From Winogradskyella psychrotolerans (GTDB lineage: Bacteria; Bacteroidota; Bacteroidia; Flavobacteriales; Flavobacteriaceae): DNA of 64,000 bases. A program made the translations under genes and the position numbers. Position 1 is the stretch's first letter; each line of letters begins with the position of its first letter. This document shows, in pieces, positions 53,719-62,798 of this stretch. Below the pieces are notes generated by a model that made no database searches, was not told the DNA's origin, and saw only the letters and a list, made by a program, of their open reading frames with translations. Location: contig NZ_JAHKPS010000022.1 in NCBI RefSeq assembly GCF_018860565.1, forward strand, positions 88,297-152,296. The letters run 5' to 3'.

Positions 53719-54921
53719 GTGAATTTCCCTTTATATATAGCAAAACGATATCTGTTTTCTAAAAGCAGTAATAATGCTATTAATATAATGACCTTAATTG
53801 CTTCTGGTGGAGTTATTGTTGCTTCAGCAGCACTTTTTATTGTACTCTCCGTTTTTGCAGGATTAAAAGATTTTAGTCTTAAATTCTCTTCTTTCGTAGA
53901 TCCAGATTTAAAATTAATACCCTCTGAAGGTAAATCTTTTATATGGACAGAAAAGGATAAAGCAACCCTTTTAAACATTGAAGGCGTCGCCAATTATTCT
54001 GAAATTATAGAAGAACGTATTATTATTAGATCCGAAAATAAAAATCTTATTGCGACACTAAAAGGGGTAGACAAAAACTACCTAAATGTTACCAACATTG
54101 AAGCAATGGTAACTAAAGGTAAATGGCTTACACCTGAAAGTAATGATGTAGTTTCTGGCTCGGGAATCTCTGACAATTTATCTTTTGGTGTTTTTGATTT
54201 CTTAAAACCATTGTCTTTATATGTACCAAAAGTAGGAAAGGGACAAGCTAGCTCTATAAAAGGGTATTACAATTCTGTTTTTGTAAATAATGTTGGCTTA
54301 TTTACAATTAACGAAGAATTAAGTAATAATTATATATTTTCAAATATTGAACTCGCTAAGCAATTGTTGAGTTATAATGAAGGACAATTGAGTGCTTTAG
54401 AACTTAAATTAAAACCTGATGCCGATGAAGATGCTATTAGAGATCAACTTGAAGCATCCTATGGAAATACGTTTAACATTAAAAATAGAGCAGAACTCAA
54501 TGATGCATTATTTAAAATGTTGAATACTGAAAACCTTGCTATCTACCTCATCTTCACTTTAGTAATTATCATTTCACTATTCAATGTTATTGGTGCTATT
54601 ATTATGATGGTTTTAGATAAAAAGAAATCAATTAATACCTTATTTTATTTAGGAACAGAAACCAAAGCCATAAAATCCATTTTCTTTTTACAAGGCAGTT
54701 TAATGACAATTGTAAGCGGTATAATTGGTATAGTGATAGGATTAGCTGTTGTGTTTATTCAGCAATCTTTTGAATTAATAATGCTTACTCCAGATTTAGC
54801 CTACCCTGTTAAGTTTAACTTTTTTAATGTGTTAATTGTCTTTGCAACGATTTTTACTTTAGGAATTACAGCCTCTAGAATTGCGTCACAACGTATCACT
54901 CCTAGTTTAATTAAAAGTTAG
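53719..54921 (+). CDS. ABC transporter permease of the LolC/LolE (FtsX) family
   Basis: The sequence starts at a GTG abutting the rbfA stop. One helix lies near the N-terminus (IASGGVIVASAALFIVLSVFAGLKDF), followed by a periplasmic domain of about 230 residues and three C-terminal helices (LIFTLVIIISLFNVIGAIIMMVLDKKKS, then GSLMTIVSGIIGIVIGLAV). This is the LolC/E and MacB-like layout for lipoprotein release from the inner membrane. The ATPase is not in the window. The 400-residue length is normal. Confidence 0.88.
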   Translation: MNFPLYIAKRYLFSKSSNNAINIMTLIASGGVIVASAALFIVLSVFAGLKDFSLKFSSFVDPDLKLIPSEGKSFIWTEKDKATLLNIEGVANYSEIIEERIIIRSENKNLIATLKGVDKNYLNVTNIEAMVTKGKWLTPESNDVVSGSGISDNLSFGVFDFLKPLSLYVPKVGKGQASSIKGYYNSVFVNNVGLFTINEELSNNYIFSNIELAKQLLSYNEGQLSALELKLKPDADEDAIRDQLEASYGNTFNIKNRAELNDALFKMLNTENLAIYLIFTLVIIISLFNVIGAIIMMVLDKKKSINTLFYLGTETKAIKSIFFLQGSLMTIVSGIIGIVIGLAVVFIQQSFELIMLTPDLAYPVKFNFFNVLIVFATIFTLGITASRIASQRITPSLIKS

Positions 54922-55010
54922 GTAAAACTCGTATATAGAAGACCAAAAAACACAGCGTAATAATTACGGCTACTTTTTAAAGTTAGCTTTTCGTTAGTAG
55001 CACTTCTACT

Positions 55011-56042
55011 CTACTCAAACTGATAATCTGGGAAAGCTGCTAACACTTCATCAAAGGCTGCAAATACAGCTGCAGAATCATCACTAGTTACCATTTTCAT
55101 TCGGTATTCTTTAAAGTGTGGAATGCCTTTAAAGTAATTGGTATAATGCCGTCTCGTTTCAAAAACACCTAGAGTTTCGCCTTTCCAATCTATTGCCATT
55201 TGAAGATGCCTTCTAGCTGCATCAACACGTTCGGCCAGGGAAATTGGTGCTAAATGTTCTCCCGTTTCAAAAAAGTGTTTTACCTGTTTAAAAAACCAAG
55301 GATTTCCAATAGTTGCTCGTCCTATCATTGCTCCATCTAAACCATAAGAATCTCTCATTTCCATTGCTTTTTCAGGAGAGGTAATATCTCCATTTCCAAA
55401 CACCGGAATATGCATTCTAGGGTTATTCTTAACCTCGGCAATAGGTTTCCAATCGGCTTCACCTTTATACATTTGCGCTCTAGTTCTACCGTGTATTGCA
55501 ATAGCTTTACAACCTACATCTTGCAAACGCTCTGCTACCTCAACAATTTTTATAGAGTCGTGATCCCAACCTAATCTGGTTTTTACAGTAACCGGTAAAT
55601 TAGTACGCTTTACCATTTCGGCGGTCAGTTGCTCCATTAAGCAGATATCCTTTAAAATACCAGCTCCTGCACCTTTTGAGACTACCTTTTTAACCGGACA
55701 ACCAAAATTAATGTCAATAATATCTGGATTCGATTTTTCGACAATATCAATAGTCTGTAACATGCTTTCCATATTGGCGCCAAAAATTTGAATACCAACA
55801 GGACGTTCCTTTTCATAGATATCTAATTTCATAACGCTTTTTGCTGCATTACGAATTAAGCCTTCACTAGACACAAACTCGGTATACACCACATCTGCTC
55901 CTTGTTCTTTACAAAGTGCCCTAAACGGTGGGTCGCTTACATCTTCCATAGGTGCTAAAAGCAATGGAAAATCTGGTAATTCTATGTCGCCTATTTTAAC
56001 CAAGAGTTCTAATTTTGGTGCAAAATTAAGGTTTTTATTCAT
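55011..56042 (-). CDS. dusB: tRNA-dihydrouridine synthase B
   Basis: This FMN-dependent TIM-barrel enzyme reduces uridine to dihydrouridine in tRNA D-loops. LLLAPMEDVSDPPFRALC, DINFGCPVKKVVSKGAGAG (catalytic Cys), HGRTRAQMYKG and GNGDITSPEKA are DusB/Dus signatures. Homologues usually begin near VKIGDIEL. The first 13 residues from the ATG look like extra sequence, and a TTG at 56003 gives a more typical start (MVKIGDIEL). I keep the ATG but flag this. It converges toward the rbfA-permease operon. Confidence 0.93.
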   Translation of the reverse strand: MNKNLNFAPKLELLVKIGDIELPDFPLLLAPMEDVSDPPFRALCKEQGADVVYTEFVSSEGLIRNAAKSVMKLDIYEKERPVGIQIFGANMESMLQTIDIVEKSNPDIIDINFGCPVKKVVSKGAGAGILKDICLMEQLTAEMVKRTNLPVTVKTRLGWDHDSIKIVEVAERLQDVGCKAIAIHGRTRAQMYKGEADWKPIAEVKNNPRMHIPVFGNGDITSPEKAMEMRDSYGLDGAMIGRATIGNPWFFKQVKHFFETGEHLAPISLAERVDAARRHLQMAIDWKGETLGVFETRRHYTNYFKGIPHFKEYRMKMVTSDDSAAVFAAFDEVLAAFPDYQFE

Positions 56043-56080
56043 TAGTTTCTTAAAATGTATATTTACACCAAAATCTTAAT

Positions 56081-56614
56081 ATGAAAAAGAGCCTGCTTTT
56101 ACCTTTTATAGCTTTTATATTACTTTCAAGCTGTAGTGTTATAGACGAGTTAACTAAATTTGATTTAGATTATCAAACTAATTTTTCTGTTGCTTCAACA
56201 ACACTAATAAACACTCCTTTTAATCTTTTTACTCCAGATATTACAACGGATTCTGAATCTTCATTTGAAATTAACAACACACATAAAGACTTAATTGAAA
56301 GTATTAAACTAAAGCGAATAAAACTTACAATTAATTCTCCAGACGATGGTAATTTTAATTTTTTGAAGGAAATTCATGTATATATTGAGGCAGAAGATAT
56401 TGATGAAGTTGAAATTGCAAATATCTATGATTTAGAAAACACAAATTCAAACACTTTAGAATTAGATATTCTAGGCGAAGAATTAAAAGCATACATTAAA
56501 AAAGATAATTTTAATCTGCGTGTTAGAACTGTTACAGATGAAACCATTAACGAAACACACGATATTACAATAGACACAACATTTAGAGTAGATGCCGAAA
56601 TATTAGGTGTTTAA
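56081..56614 (+). CDS. Small lipoprotein of unknown function
   Basis: A lipoprotein signal (FILLSSCSVIDEL) is followed by about 155 residues with alternating beta-type segments and many Asn, Asp and Thr (FEINNTHKDLIESIKLKRIKLTIN). I recognise no domain family. It starts 38 bases after the divergent dusB gene and ends at a strong terminator, so it is a single-gene unit. Confidence 0.7.
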   Translation: MKKSLLLPFIAFILLSSCSVIDELTKFDLDYQTNFSVASTTLINTPFNLFTPDITTDSESSFEINNTHKDLIESIKLKRIKLTINSPDDGNFNFLKEIHVYIEAEDIDEVEIANIYDLENTNSNTLELDILGEELKAYIKKDNFNLRVRTVTDETINETHDITIDTTFRVDAEILGV

Positions 56615-56652
56615 TGCTTTATGATTTTAGAACGATCTAACGTTTTATAAGA

Positions 56653-56690
56653 CAAAAAAAGCCTTTACAAATTGTAAAGGCTTTTTTAAT
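56653..56690. terminator. Bidirectional terminator
   Basis: GCCTTTACAA and TTGTAAAGGC face each other with A-run before and T-run after (AAAAAAA ... TTTTTTAA). It serves the small lipoprotein gene and the convergent lipoprotein gene at 56707. Confidence 0.88.
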
Positions 56691-56706
56691 TATTTTATGA
56701 TGTAAC

Positions 56707-57390
56707 TTAATCGAATGTCATTGGTAATTTAAACTGCCCTTCAGTGATTTCTATAACATCAGTTGGATTTTCTGTATTATATAATTTTAAAGAGAAATTT
56801 CCTTCTAGCAACTGACTTATTTCTATGGTTTGTGCACCAAAAGTTACGTTAGTATTGGTAGAACTTGTAATTTCAAAATTACTTCCGCTTTGATCTCCAC
56901 CTAAAGTTGAGTACCATTCTTCTACTGTAGAATCTGGAGAATAAGACACACTTACATCACCTGTAGAACCATTTACTACATTATCGCTTATAGCATAATC
57001 ATAAGAACTTACAGGAAAAGCATCGTTGAACATTTGTGCTGCAGAATCTTCTGATCCACACAAATACATACGAATGAAATCAAAACTCATATTTGGTCTT
57101 GCTTCATTATCAAAATTAGGATAAACACCTATAGCGTAATTTAACCCACCATTATCTGGATAGTAAGCACAAGTCGTTGTAATTGAGTTTCCAGAGAACA
57201 ACAATGAGTAATCTAATGTTGTTGCCGTTTCTTTTTGTCCGTATACAAATGGCTCGCCATTTATCTTTCCAGAAATGAAATATAAATAATCATCATTATT
57301 TACATCTGACTCTGAACTCGAATCGTCACTGCTACAAGCAGAAAACATAATAGTAGCTAATAAAAGTGTTAAAATTGATAGTTTTTTCAA
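56707..57390 (-). CDS. Lipoprotein of unknown function
   Basis: The signal ends at a lipobox (IMFSACSSDDSSSES), with an Asp/Ser-rich linker typical of Bacteroidota surface lipoproteins. The remaining 190 residues are beta-rich with two cysteines (TTTCAYYPDN, YLCGSED) that could form a disulfide. No family is recognised. It may be transcribed alone from within the 177-base gap upstream. Confidence 0.7.
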   Translation of the reverse strand: MKKLSILTLLLATIMFSACSSDDSSSESDVNNDDYLYFISGKINGEPFVYGQKETATTLDYSLLFSGNSITTTCAYYPDNGGLNYAIGVYPNFDNEARPNMSFDFIRMYLCGSEDSAAQMFNDAFPVSSYDYAISDNVVNGSTGDVSVSYSPDSTVEEWYSTLGGDQSGSNFEITSSTNTNVTFGAQTIEISQLLEGNFSLKLYNTENPTDVIEITEGQFKLPMTFD

Positions 57391-57567
57391 AGTAGAATTG
57401 TTTTTAGGTTAGGGGTAAAAGTACGCTATCTTTATTAAAAACCTAATTTATACTAAATTAACTAATATTATACTCTCCTTTACTTTTGTGTATAATTTAC
57501 AATTCTATCAATGCCGTATATATGGCATGATTAGAGTTATTAGTAAAACAAATACTTCGTAGGCCTC

Positions 57568-58812
57568 CTAAAACTGTACTTTAGTATCAATTGTTTCCTC
57601 TCCACGTTTTACCGTAATAGCAGCTTCATCTCCATTATCAAAAACAGATAAAGCACGCATATAACTCATCATATCAGTAATAGTACTATCTCCTAGTTTA
57701 AGGACGACATCACCTTTTTGTAAACCAGCAGCAAATGCAGGTGTATCCTCTCGAGTGCCATCTATTCGCATCCCTTTGCCGTCGTATAGGTAATCTGGTA
57801 CAACTCCTAAACCTACTTTAAAACGTGGTGTTTCTTCACTTTCATTCTTTGTTTTTCGGAACGCCAACTCTCCGTTATCATCTAAATCTGCTATAATATT
57901 GTAGATATAATCAGAAATTAAATTCATGCCTTCATAATTCAACTTTTCGGCATCATCACCTGGTTTGTGATAATCTTCATGTTGTCCTGTAAAAAAATGT
58001 AATACAGGAATATCAATTAAATAGAAAGACGTATGATCACTTGGACCTACTCCACTTTCGTTTTCAACCAATTTAAATTTATCATTATTAGATTTTAATG
58101 TTTGTTTAAACATAGGAGACGTTCCTGTACCGTAAACAGCCAAAGTACTATCGGCTTTCATTCTGCCAACCATGTCCATATTTATCATGTAATTGATAGA
58201 TGCTGCATCAATAGTTGGGTTTTTGGAAAAATAATTAGAGCCTAATAATCCCATTTCTTCACCCGAAAATGCTAGAAACAAGTAGTTGTTTTTATCTTTA
58301 ATTTCAGACTGGTCATTTTTTACTTTTAATCTACTCGCTAAATTTAGCATCACTGCTACTCCACTCGCATTATCATCTGCTCCATTATGTACGGCTTTAT
58401 CTTCACCTCGATATAAAGAGCCTTCTCCTCCAAAACCTAGGTGGTCGTAATGTGCACCAATAACCACTGTTGTTTTCGCATTGTTATCTATAAAGCCAAC
58501 GACGTTGTGGCCCGTTATTGTACTGTCTGCATTTGTTGTAAATTCTACTTCGCTATGTGGATCTGTTTTAGGCTTAAAAGAAAACGATTGTAAAAAACCA
58601 TCTGTTCCTTTTGGCTGCACTCCAATTTCTTTAAAACGCTTAATAAGATATTCTGATGCTAAAACTTCTCCTTCTGTGCCTGTTTGACGACCTTCTAATT
58701 TATCATCAGCTAAAAATGTAACATCGTCTTTAATATTATTTTCAGCAACCTTAGGTTCGTTTTTACAGGATATAAATCCCGCTAATGCTAATAAAATTAG
58801 TGCTTTTTTCAT
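57568..58812 (-). CDS. M28-family metallopeptidase with C-terminal PDZ domain
   Basis: A lipoprotein signal (LALAGFISCKN) precedes an M28 catalytic domain. Zinc-ligand regions are GAHYDHLGF (His), HNGADDNASG (Asp), FLAFSGEEMGLLGS (catalytic Glu and ligand Glu), INMDMVGR (Asp) and LHFFTGQHEDYHKPGDD (His). About the last 85 residues form a PDZ domain (GLGVVPDYLYDGKGMRIDG ... AAGLQKGDVVLKLGDS). At 414 residues it is probably a periplasmic or surface aminopeptidase. It is divergent from the TolB-like gene. Confidence 0.9.
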   Translation of the reverse strand: MKKALILLALAGFISCKNEPKVAENNIKDDVTFLADDKLEGRQTGTEGEVLASEYLIKRFKEIGVQPKGTDGFLQSFSFKPKTDPHSEVEFTTNADSTITGHNVVGFIDNNAKTTVVIGAHYDHLGFGGEGSLYRGEDKAVHNGADDNASGVAVMLNLASRLKVKNDQSEIKDKNNYLFLAFSGEEMGLLGSNYFSKNPTIDAASINYMINMDMVGRMKADSTLAVYGTGTSPMFKQTLKSNNDKFKLVENESGVGPSDHTSFYLIDIPVLHFFTGQHEDYHKPGDDAEKLNYEGMNLISDYIYNIIADLDDNGELAFRKTKNESEETPRFKVGLGVVPDYLYDGKGMRIDGTREDTPAFAAGLQKGDVVLKLGDSTITDMMSYMRALSVFDNGDEAAITVKRGEETIDTKVQF

Positions 58813-58912
58813 TTCGAAATATCGTTTTAATTGTCTTTAAAAATGTGTTTTATCATAAAATACAGGATTTATTAATCCGCAATATTTCGTGCTTTATTTC
58901 ATCTTTAAATCT

Positions 58913-58920
58913 TACTTTTG
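58913..58920 (+). promoter_or_regulatory. -7 element of the TolB-like gene
   Basis: TACTTTTG followed by CA is the same form as at rbfA. It lies 43 bases before the ATG in the 151-base divergent region. No clear -33 box is visible. Confidence 0.5.
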
Positions 58921-58963
58921 CACAAAATTAGGCATTAAAAGTCACTTATTATAATTCTTTATT

Positions 58964-60067
58964 ATGAACAGAATCGTCACAATTTTAATTCTACTCCTTA
59001 CTCTTTCTTCTTGTAAAAATGAGACCAATACAACAACCGAAGCGACTTCTGGTGCTACTAAAACATACGATTCTTTAATCTATCCTGAAGAAACCCATTT
59101 TAAGTCTTTAAGACAGGTGACTTATGGTGGAGATAATGCTGAAGCGTATTGGAGTTTTGACGATAAACAACTCGTGTTTCAATCTAATAATACCAAATGG
59201 GGAGTTGAATGTGACCAAATGTTTATCATGGATGCCAACCAAACGTTTACAGATAGTATTGCTCCTCCTATGGTAAGTACAGGAAAAGGAAGAACTACTT
59301 GTTCTTATTTTATGCCAGATAACAAGCATATTATTTATGCTTCTACGCATCTTGGAGATGAAGCATGTCCTGAAACTCCACTAAGAAAAAATGGAAAATA
59401 CATTTGGCCTATTTACGATAGCTACGATATTTTTGTAGCCGACTTAGAAGGTAATATTGTAAAACAATTAACTAACGAAGTAGGTTACGATGCCGAACCA
59501 ACCGTATCTCCAAAAGGTGATAAGATTGTGTTTACGTCTACACGAAGTGGCGATTTAGAATTATATACCATGAATATTGATGGTAGCGATGTAAAACAAA
59601 TTACTAACGAATTAGGTTACGATGGTGGAGCCTTCTTTTCTCCAGATGGTACAAAATTAATCTTCCGTTCTTCGCGTCCTAAAACGGAAGAAGAAATTAA
59701 AAACTATAAAGATTTATTGGCTGAAGGTTTAGTTGAACCAACCGATATGGAATTGTATATCTGTAATGCAGATGGCTCTGATTTACGCCAATTAACAGAT
59801 TTAGGTAACGCCAATTGGAGTCCGTTTTTTCACCCTTCTGGTGAGAAAGTATTGTTCTCTTCTAATTTTGAATCTGAACGTGGATTTCCTTTCAATTTGT
59901 ATTTAATTGATATTGATGGCAAGAATTTAAAGCGTGTTACACACAGTGAAACCTTTGATGCGTTTCCAGTATTTTCTAATGATGGGAAATACTTAGTATT
60001 TTCTTCTAATAGAAATAATGGAGGTGGTAGAGACACCAACTTGTTTATTGCAGAATGGCAAGATTAA
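58964..60067 (+). CDS. TolB-like beta-propeller lipoprotein (PD40 repeats)
   Basis: A lipoprotein signal (LLTLSSCKN) leads into repeated WD40-like/PD40 blades. AEPTVSPKGDKIVFTSTRSGD, GGAFFSPDGTKLIFRSSRP, WSPFFHPSGEKVLFSSNFE and AFPVFSNDGKYLVFSSNRN mark successive blades. Such proteins resemble TolB C-terminal propellers and act in the cell envelope, often with peptidases. It converges with the receptor gene with overlapping stop codons (four bases shared). Confidence 0.87.
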   Translation: MNRIVTILILLLTLSSCKNETNTTTEATSGATKTYDSLIYPEETHFKSLRQVTYGGDNAEAYWSFDDKQLVFQSNNTKWGVECDQMFIMDANQTFTDSIAPPMVSTGKGRTTCSYFMPDNKHIIYASTHLGDEACPETPLRKNGKYIWPIYDSYDIFVADLEGNIVKQLTNEVGYDAEPTVSPKGDKIVFTSTRSGDLELYTMNIDGSDVKQITNELGYDGGAFFSPDGTKLIFRSSRPKTEEEIKNYKDLLAEGLVEPTDMELYICNADGSDLRQLTDLGNANWSPFFHPSGEKVLFSSNFESERGFPFNLYLIDIDGKNLKRVTHSETFDAFPVFSNDGKYLVFSSNRNNGGGRDTNLFIAEWQD

Positions 60068-62490
60068 TTTAAATCTTTAAGTCGCTTACGTTCGTCTAGT
60101 TCTTCTTGATCTGGATCTGGTTCATTGGTCTTTAATTTCGTATTTCCAAAATTATAACGGAAACCTAATTTAATATACCTATTATCATAATCAACAAAAC
60201 TAGAGTTCAATTGGTTGAGATAATCTGTTGACGTTTCTTGGTCTTGTAGATTGAAAAAATCTTCTACAGACAATGAGATAACTCCCCTTTTCTTTAAAAT
60301 AGATTTTGAAACACTTAACTCAGAAACTAAACGATCTTCAACAGATTGGAATTGTTGCAAGTTTTTACCTACCCAAGTAAAGGTTAAACTCGCATTTAAA
60401 CTCTGGTCTTTTAAAAAAGAGAAACTATTGTGTAAAATACTGTAATTAGACCATTGCTCTTGTTTTACAAAATCGTCTCCAAAATTTGCTTCTTCAGAAA
60501 TATTATAAAAAGAGGTTACAAAATAGAGGTTCCAAGTACTAGTTGGATAATGGTCAAAAACAAAATCAAATCCATATTCTACTTTTTTATCTAGGTTTAT
60601 GGGAGTAAAAGCAATTTCATTGGTTTGGTTATTTTGACGAGGTAGCTCTACAATATCACCATCGTAATTCATATAATAAGCTTCAACAGTAAAATGCTCT
60701 AAAAAATTAGTCCCTATTTTATAATGATCTCTATAGGTTGGTACTAAATTAGGATTACCCAATACAACGGTATTCTCGTTTAAGAAAAATGTAAACGGAT
60801 TTAAATCTGTATAACTTGGCCTTGTTATACTACGTTTGTACGTTGCATATACACTAGTTTCTTCTAAAATTTGATGAGATAAACTTACGTTAGGAAACCA
60901 ATCTAAATAATCTTGCGTATTGGTTTCACCCAATGTAAGCGACTCGCCTTCAATATAACTTTGTTCTACTCTAAGACCAAGACTTAATTCCCATTTATTC
61001 CAAGATTTTATATAATTGGAATAGGCAGCAAATACCTTTTCATCATAGGTAAAAGCATCTGTATTATTAACATCTATGACTTCTGAGTTTCCTACTATAT
61101 CCAATTTTGTTATGTCGCTGTCTGTATTTACATTAGAGTATTTTACTCCTGCATCAAAACTAGAAGTCTCATTAATTGGTAAACTGTAATCTATTTTTCC
61201 TGTTATAATATTGGTGTTCTGACTAGCTGTTGAATTAAACTCCGAAGTACTTTCAAATATATTATTAACATCAAAATAATTAGTGAGTACATTTTGGTCG
61301 CGCTCATAATCGTAAATGGTATAATGCGCATTAAATGTTAAGTAAGCACTATTCTCAAAAGCGTGGCTAAAGATTACATCTGTACCAATGTTATACTTAT
61401 TATCTCTAGATAAATTATCTGAGGTAAAGCGTTTTTTATAAACAAAGTCTTCGTCTGTAATAGTAGTCTTATTTCTTATTTGATATTTAAAATACGGTGT
61501 ATATAAACCTGTACTTGTAAGACTCAAGGTGTTTTTATCGTCTATGTAATAATCGAAATTAAGGTTAAGGTTATGTGTTTGAGACCATGTGTTTCTATTA
61601 ATATTAGAGGTCCATATTTCTTCAATTTCATTTAAATTATCTAAAAAATTAACCGTATCATCTTGATCTCTATTAATTTTGTTTTGAGAATAACTATAGT
61701 TTAAATTAAGATTGATTTTGTTGTTTTTAAAATAATGACTCGTTCCTGCGTTATACCGTGGAAAAACACCTTGTGTATAATTTGCTAACACACTTCCTCT
61801 ATAGCCTGTTGCCAAGTTTTTACTCATTATAATATTAATTACAGAACCAGAATCTGCATCGTAACTTGCTGGCGGATTTGTAATCACCTCAACCGACTTT
61901 ATGCTATTTGCTGGTGCACTTTCAAGGAGTTGTATTAATTCTTCTGAAGTCAATTGTACTTTACGGTTGTTTATATAAACTGTTGCAGGAGAACTTTTAA
62001 TATTAATACTACCTTCAGATACAATTATTCCTGGCGTACTTTTTAAAACACCAAGCGTAGAACCTTCACTTAATGCCGTGTTTTCGACATTAAAAATTAA
62101 GCGGTCTGGTTTGCGTGTAATCGTTGGTTTTTTAGCAATTATGGTAACTTCTTCTAAATTTTCGGGAATTTCAATAAGTTGAATTTTCTTTAAATCTAAA
62201 TGGCCTCTTAAAATGATTCGTTGTGTAAAATCTTCAAAACCAATAAAGCTAATTTTAATGACATATGTATCTGAAACAAGGTTTTCAATCTTAAAATGTC
62301 CAATATCGTCAGTTGATGTTCCTTTTAAAAAAGTGCTACCATCTTCAGCTAAAACTACCACATTTGCCAAGGCAATAGGATTATTATTAAAATCTACAAC
62401 CGCTCCCGAAATTGAAAAATCTTGTGCATAAGCCATAAAACATAGTGTATAAAGAAATACACTTAAATAATAACGTAGGCGAACAATCAT
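60064..62490 (-). CDS. TonB-dependent-receptor-like outer-membrane beta-barrel protein
   Basis: This 808-residue outer-membrane protein has a signal peptide ending MAYAQ. Next are a carboxypeptidase-regulatory-like domain (ISGAVVDFNNNPIALANVVVLAEDGS, about 25-110) and a plug domain (LGVLKSTPGIIVSEG, VEVITNPPASYDADSG). A C-terminal barrel of the type common in Bacteroidota (OMP_b-brl_3-like) ends in KLGFRYNFGNTKL. It lacks the SusC partner organisation. It could carry a small ligand, but nothing identifies which. Confidence 0.88.
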   Translation of the reverse strand: MIVRLRYYLSVFLYTLCFMAYAQDFSISGAVVDFNNNPIALANVVVLAEDGSTFLKGTSTDDIGHFKIENLVSDTYVIKISFIGFEDFTQRIILRGHLDLKKIQLIEIPENLEEVTIIAKKPTITRKPDRLIFNVENTALSEGSTLGVLKSTPGIIVSEGSINIKSSPATVYINNRKVQLTSEELIQLLESAPANSIKSVEVITNPPASYDADSGSVINIIMSKNLATGYRGSVLANYTQGVFPRYNAGTSHYFKNNKINLNLNYSYSQNKINRDQDDTVNFLDNLNEIEEIWTSNINRNTWSQTHNLNLNFDYYIDDKNTLSLTSTGLYTPYFKYQIRNKTTITDEDFVYKKRFTSDNLSRDNKYNIGTDVIFSHAFENSAYLTFNAHYTIYDYERDQNVLTNYFDVNNIFESTSEFNSTASQNTNIITGKIDYSLPINETSSFDAGVKYSNVNTDSDITKLDIVGNSEVIDVNNTDAFTYDEKVFAAYSNYIKSWNKWELSLGLRVEQSYIEGESLTLGETNTQDYLDWFPNVSLSHQILEETSVYATYKRSITRPSYTDLNPFTFFLNENTVVLGNPNLVPTYRDHYKIGTNFLEHFTVEAYYMNYDGDIVELPRQNNQTNEIAFTPINLDKKVEYGFDFVFDHYPTSTWNLYFVTSFYNISEEANFGDDFVKQEQWSNYSILHNSFSFLKDQSLNASLTFTWVGKNLQQFQSVEDRLVSELSVSKSILKKRGVISLSVEDFFNLQDQETSTDYLNQLNSSFVDYDNRYIKLGFRYNFGNTKLKTNEPDPDQEELDERKRLKDLN

Positions 62491-62798
62491 GAAATAGGTT
62501 TATCTTGCAATATATAAATTGTTTTTCACTTTTGATTGCGGTTTTTCCGCAATCGAGCAACCTTTTCTCTTATTTTACAACTGTTTTTATTCTGGTTTTT
62601 GATGTCACAAAGCGCAAGAAAGCGATTATATTTCTTCAGTAAAATCTTAATTTTTTAAACTTAAAAAGTATAAAATTCAGCTTCACTTCAGTAATCACTT
62701 CGCTAGCCCATAGAATTTATTTAATTTGAAAACTTACAAAATTCAAATGAAAAAATTCATGTACTTTTGCCAATTAGTTATTGCCTTAGAAAAGAGAC
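62491..62798. other. Divergent intergenic region, receptor gene / lepA
   Basis: This 308-base gap contains a short hairpin, GATTGCGG/CCGCAATC with a TTTTT loop at 62534-62554, 44 bases upstream of the receptor start. A -7 element for lepA (TACTTTTG at 62762-62769, 30 bases before its ATG) is also present. I see no gene or other repeat in it. Confidence 0.65.
62762..62769 (+). promoter_or_regulatory. -7 element of lepA
   Basis: TACTTTTG followed by CC matches the form seen at rbfA and the TolB-like gene. No TTG -33 box lies at typical spacing. Confidence 0.5.

Noticed and set aside
57481..57528. TACTTTTG on the plus strand followed by an imperfect palindrome ATGCCG...TGGCAT, suggesting a small RNA
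   Set aside because: No downstream gene in that direction and no terminator close by. The octamer recurs by chance in AT-rich sequence, and the palindrome has a mismatch.
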